A stretch of DNA of 64,000 bases from NCBI GenBank assembly GCA_001630475.1, contig KV419394.1:558001-622000 (forward strand), in the 5' to 3' direction. Positions 60,249-64,000 of the stretch are shown one piece after another. The notes under the pieces were generated by a model, which ran no database searches, was not told where the DNA came from, and was given only the letters and a program-made list of their open reading frames with translations. A program made the position numbers and the translations under genes. This stretch comes from Sistotremastrum niveocremeum HHB9708. Its lineage: Eukaryota; Basidiomycota; Agaricomycetes; Sistotremastrales; Sistotremastraceae. The first letter of the stretch is position 1. Each line of letters begins with the position of its first letter.

Positions 60249-60893
60249 ATGTCTCAGCGCGGTCTTTTTGGAGGTGCTATCACCATCGTCTATCCACCTA
60301 ATCTGATCGATGTTTCGTGAGCAGGTTTGGATCTTGGTCGCTCACTGTCAAACTCATGCCAGGACCTAGCGAAATTCGCCAAGTCCCCGATACTCAGGAG
60401 GTGTTCGTCGCCGCTGACTCGGACGTCAGCTTCATCGTCGAGGTCCTAGAAAGAGTAGATCCTCCCAGTCCCAACGAAGCTGTCAGGTAAGCCCCATGTG
60501 GTATCGGATCGCAGCACAAACTACATTGTTGATCCCAGACACGTCTTTGATGCACTTGCACACGACAATTCCGCAGTCTTCTCTGAGGTGCTCAACGTCA
60601 CTCTGCCAGAACAGGGTGCATCTTCGTTGAAGAATGGAACACCCACGCCTATCCTTTTGTCCGGAGTCCAGCACGTGCAAAAGTTTAATCGGACGGCAGT
60701 CGATAAGGTTCATATCTTCTTGGCTCTCTACAGGATAGACTCCAAAAATGTCGATCTGGTCCTGTCTGTGAACGTCCCCTATGGTGCCGAAGGCGGACCT
60801 CCCATGGGCTCAGAAACTCTCGGGACCATTGAACGGCAGTATCTTACGGCAGCCTCATCTCTCCATATCGTCGATTTCACTCTGTTTGCATGA
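60249..60893 (+). CDS. MOG1: MOG1, Ran GTPase-binding nuclear import factor
   Basis: Binds Ran and promotes its nucleotide release during nuclear import. The ATG at 60249 gives MSQRGLFGGAITIVYPPNLI, then SEIRQVPDTQEVFVAADSDV and SFIVEVLERVDPP, the diagnostic MOG1 block. After a second intron come HVFDALAHDNSAVF, KVHIFLALYRIDSKNVDLVL and SVNVPYG. Intron 1 offers two acceptors 7 nt apart; the first gives an immediate TAG, the second gives the conserved reading. About 180 residues. Confidence 0.93.
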
Positions 60894-61115
60894 TAACTCG
60901 CAATACTGGTACCCGTGACAAGGTCTCGGATACCACTGATGCTAACGGGCTTGTTGAGCATGTACCCCGTCTCAATGTGCATTGGTTTTCTCATAGACCC
61001 AAGTCTTCGGGCTTGGCACAGTTCGGCGTTTGCCCGTCCACTCTATTCACTTCCATTTCCCTGTGGAACAGAATCATTCTAGCGTCGGGAACGGCTAAAT
61101 GACATCGCAAAATAT

Positions 61116-61519
61116 CTAGACCGGCGCAGCAGCACTGTAGATCAGCTTGACCATCAACGTTCGCGCTTCTTCTCGACGCTCCGAGATCACTCCGAGATAG
61201 CCAAACGCAGGATACTGGAAACCAGCCTCCGGTCTCCGGAATGCTGTAACTGGCGCTTGCTGTGGGAGCAGTCGTTTATACTTGACGCCCTTGCCCTCGA
61301 GCCATGCATATTTGTACAGATAGCAGGTTGGCATGTGTTCGCGTGGTGAGTAAAACCGCCTGGAAGGAGATGCACACAATAGGTAGCCATCATGTCAAAT
61401 TACAATACAGCTATGGCTCAGTTCCTGTTCCTAACATGTTTCGCATGCAAATGCTTAATCACAAGGTCGTAGATGAGGCACTCAAAGATCGACACAACGT
61501 ACTGGGGCTCGATCAGCAT
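61116..61519 (-). CDS. Small hypothetical protein, two exons
   Basis: Exon 1 (61519-61503) codes MLIEPQ and ends at a GTACGT donor. Exon 2 (61359-61116) starts after TTCCAG and reads RFYSPREHMPTCYLYKYAWL, GKGVKYKRLLPQQAPVTA, FRRPEAGFQYPAFGYLGVIS, ending MVKLIYSAAAPV. The joined frame is 86 codons plus stop. The aromatic- and charge-rich sequence looks like real protein, not chance, but I do not recognise the family. The 143-nt intron is longer than most here, so a middle exon may be missing. It converges with MOG1 (222 bp apart). Confidence 0.45.
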
Positions 61520-61642
61520 TCGGGGCGTCGAGGGTGCCAAGAGAGGGGGTACGGTACCAAGAATAAATAAACGTATGGGATATTGTGGGACGGGGTTCAA
61601 TCAAGTCCATTTTGCTCAATTCAGATAGTTGGACCGATCATC

Positions 61643-63248
61643 GTCACAAGTCTGGTTCTATCTCCTCCTGTATTCTGTCTTGCGCAGCTTGAGCTTGTTG
61701 TTCTGCTGTGGCCTTCGCCAGCTTCTTCCTTCGAGCACTTTCCTTGATTTTGTCCCATTTCTCACGATATTTCGCAATCATAGCTTTCTGTTGAGCCATT
61801 ACTTAGAGCTGAGACACTAGAGGATGCCGAAGGAAGTCCGCGGCGTACCTGTGAGACACTCTCCACCTTGAGAACTCGCACTTCTTCCTCAAGCTCGCGT
61901 ACCCGATTCGTCAGCTGAGCTTCACGATTTGGCTTCCCGGGTGGGCCAGACGTGGGACTCGGAACGTTTATGTTTAATGAAGATAGATCAAGCGTGGATT
62001 GTTGACCTGGGCGAAGAGCACCAGGACTCCCAGTATTCAATTGCGATGAGCTAAGAGCCCGTTGAGCCTGGGAAATATCCAGAGTTTCAGATCAGGCGGA
62101 CGTGCTTCATTGGGATACAATCTTACTTCACGGCGCGCCATCATGATGCCGTCTCTGAGAAGCTGCTCCTGAGCGATTCTTGCTTTAAGCACTCTTTCCA
62201 TGTCAACGAGTCGTTTTTGAGCAACCTCCAAGTCTGATTTGAGAGCGGTGTTTTCGGCCTCCAGTGAGGACGATCGAGTGCGCGCCTTCTCTTGTTGGCC
62301 CTTCCCTTTAGATGCTGAAGGGATCATATAGAAAGATCCAACGGAGGACGCATCTACCCCCCCATGTCTATCTCGAGCGGACGCGAGAACATCGAGTGTG
62401 CGAACGTACCATCGTCAGAATCAAGCTGGAGTAGCTCTCCATCGGGATCAGCATCTTCAGATGTGTTCTGGCCCTTCTGTTCCTTCGGGATGTTCGTACC
62501 GGAAGGTCGGGGACGGTCGTTTAAGCCGGTGAGTCCCACTGCATTGTTCTGCGGCCATCCACTAGAAGGCCTCCCAAAACCTGGTCGGATGTTATAATCT
62601 GGGTCTGTATCGCTCCCTGAGCTGACATTCGGTTTCGCGTGTGAGAATGGGTTGGTCGAATGAAGCGGTGCAGTGGCAAATGCAACTGGTTGGGACAGGT
62701 TGTCCAGCATGCCTTCGATGTTCTTCCAAAAGTGCATGAAAGAGGCACTAGGGTCGGACCGTTGGCCCAGCATCATGAAGGATTCATCGATGAATGTCTG
62801 CGAGTCATGCGACGATTGCAGTGATTGGGGTTTAGACAGGGTTGGTTGAGGTGGCCTAGGATGTGGGTTTGGAGAAGCTTGGGGTAGCGATGGATCTTTG
62901 CCTTCTTTGCGAAGTTGCTCTATTTTCTTCAGATGTTCGTTGGCGACCTTCAGGTTCTCATTATGCAACAACCTCAATGTACGCTTGGTCTACAGGTCGT
63001 TAGCGCGCTGAAATACGGTCAGATGGCATACGTTACATGATCATCTTTTGCTGTTTCGACACATGAAAGGAACAGTTCAGCGGCCAGATTGCGCTCCTCA
63101 GCTGCTGGTATTAGGAGTCCCTTTCTGAGATATTCTTCGGCATTTGAGGCATGTTGGTGTGCCTATAGACATAACACAATGGGCTGTTGCAGCAAGACTG
63201 ACGACATTCGTGTGATACCTTGTTCAAAGGCGACTCCAAGCTCGCCAT
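61643..63248 (-). CDS. MIT-domain coiled-coil protein, ATG38/NRBF2-like
   Basis: The ATG at 63248 gives MASLESPLNKAHQHASNAEE, continuing YLRKGLLIPAAEERNLAAEL and FLSCVETAKDDH, a three-helix MIT-type domain, then RTLRLLHNENLKVANEHLKK and IEQLRKEGKDPSLPQ. A Pro/Ser-rich middle follows, with two coiled-coil stretches: EAENTALKSDLEVAQKRLVD and NREAQLTNRVRELEEEVRVL. The end is QKAMIAKYREKWDKIKESAR with a basic RRKKLAKA and stop at 61643. N-terminal MIT plus C-terminal coil is the layout of ATG38/NRBF2, a regulator of the autophagy PI3-kinase complex. Assignment to that family is an inference from layout and helix pattern. About 430 residues. Confidence 0.65.
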
Positions 63249-63495
63249 CAAGAATCGCTGTGTCTTTCAGGGGCGTAGACGTCAGGATGCAGAGCTGGCC
63301 GCTTCGGCAGGGCCCGGACCAGGAGCTCTCCACTTGAGTCATAAATCTGAGATCTGTGTACGCAGCTAAAGCTTCAGAAAAGCTCAAAAAGCTAAGAAAC
63401 TTGGCTTCCTGGAATAAAGCTGTCGGTTTTGGAGGTCATTCCTGAATCGGGACGATGATTAAAATTCTTTCGCATATTTCTTGTATTTTATATGA

Positions 63496-63960
63496 TCATC
63501 CTCGGCGAATTCCAAGACTGCATGCAACTACGGAAGCAAATCCTATCACCTCAAAATACATGAGATGCACAAAGCCAACCGCATTCTCCGCTAAGTTTCC
63601 TGGTTGTCTCACGTTCCGAAAGATGTTGCTACCTAGATATGCATTTGAAAAGTTTGCCGTGTCATGGATGTCGAATAAGCAGCCGTGCGCGTTGCTTGCA
63701 GAACCGGAGGTGGAGATTGTTTTGCTCAGGAATTCGTAACGCATGAATATATCAGTGCACAGGACCTGAAGAGTCAACTCATGAACAAACTAGATCAAGT
63801 GAAAAGAAAAAGAGCTATACCTGAGATGACGTCCGAACCGGAAGCTATGTCTTGCGACAAGACGATCAAAGTATCAAGACGTGGAAATCTGGGTGCCATT
63901 AGTCCAGATGCCTAGATTCACCCGCGAGGAAACTCAATGGTGGTAAGGCCGTGCTCCGCT
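63496..63960 (-). CDS. Partial hypothetical gene at right edge
   Basis: Minus-strand exons read PRLDTLIVLSQDIASGSDV, then after a GTATAG...TTCAG intron VLCTDIFMRYEFLSKTIST and CLFDIHDTANFSNAYL, possibly ending in the frame that stops at 63496. Upstream sequence (TTIEFPR) suggests another exon, with the gene continuing past 64000. I do not recognise the family; the boundaries are tentative. Confidence 0.35.
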
Positions 63961-64000
63961 TCTTCCCTGTTTTACCATGGCAGATTCCATTTGCGCGACA

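Noticed and set aside
1-64000. A secondary-metabolite cluster or a linked defence system
   Set aside because: Genes are mostly single-copy core functions with no shared pathway, no backbone synthase and no cluster regulator.

Overview
The window is nuclear DNA of a filamentous basidiomycete, most likely an Agaricomycete. About 28 protein genes are packed tightly. Most are split by many introns of roughly 45-60 nt with GT...AG ends. The gene set is fungal: NOT1, striatin, an EDE1-like EH protein, Hook, CDC50, a class II cAMP phosphodiesterase, a GPI-type GH13 enzyme and TMA7. All coding models come from joining exons by eye, so outer ends and conserved cores are firmer than every internal junction. 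I saw no rRNA, tRNA, CRISPR array or retroelement.

Layout. 1-15.2 kb: membrane-anchored copper amine oxidase (-, runs off the left edge), EI24-family protein (+), tRNA-splicing endonuclease subunit SEN34 (-), EDE1-like endocytic scaffold (+), secreted S9-like hydrolase (-), TMA7 (+). 15.8-23 kb: striatin (+), cAMP phosphodiesterase (-), sugar-type MFS transporter (+), then a 593-bp non-autonomous hAT element with an exact 8-bp target duplication. 23.2-35.3 kb: NOT1 (+), a GPI-type GH13 enzyme (+), RNA 3'-phosphate cyclase (+). 35.5-46 kb, all on -: CDC50, Hook, a cupredoxin-like GPI protein, HID1. 46-54 kb: SF3A1 (+), mitoribosomal mL60 (-), UBE2J/UBC6 E2 enzyme (+), FMN-binding split-barrel protein (-), CMS1 (-), ERI1-like exonuclease (+). 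55-64 kb: TmpL-like redox membrane protein (-), NDC80 (-), MOG1 (+), a small unknown gene (-), an ATG38/NRBF2-like MIT protein (-), and a partial unknown gene at the right edge.

Most genes are core housekeeping functions: mRNA decay, splicing, tRNA splicing, ribosome assembly, kinetochore, endocytosis and endosome transport, lipid flipping, ER-associated degradation. Several are secreted or surface proteins. There is no obvious metabolic cluster. Neighbouring genes mostly alternate in strand, giving a series of head-to-head pairs with 47-374 bp between start codons, and tail-to-tail pairs as close as 8 bp.

The most notable signals are tiny exons at catalytic sites: 11 nt holding the cofactor tyrosine of the amine oxidase, and 10 nt and 7 nt in the GH13 gene, the 7-nt one directly after the catalytic aspartate. 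TMA7 has a probable 9-nt exon and needs a GC donor. The GH13 protein also lacks two active-site histidines that are usual in alpha-amylases and carries a GPI signal. This matches fungal cell-wall alpha-glucanotransferases better than digestive amylases. I did not find a wholly new multi-gene system.
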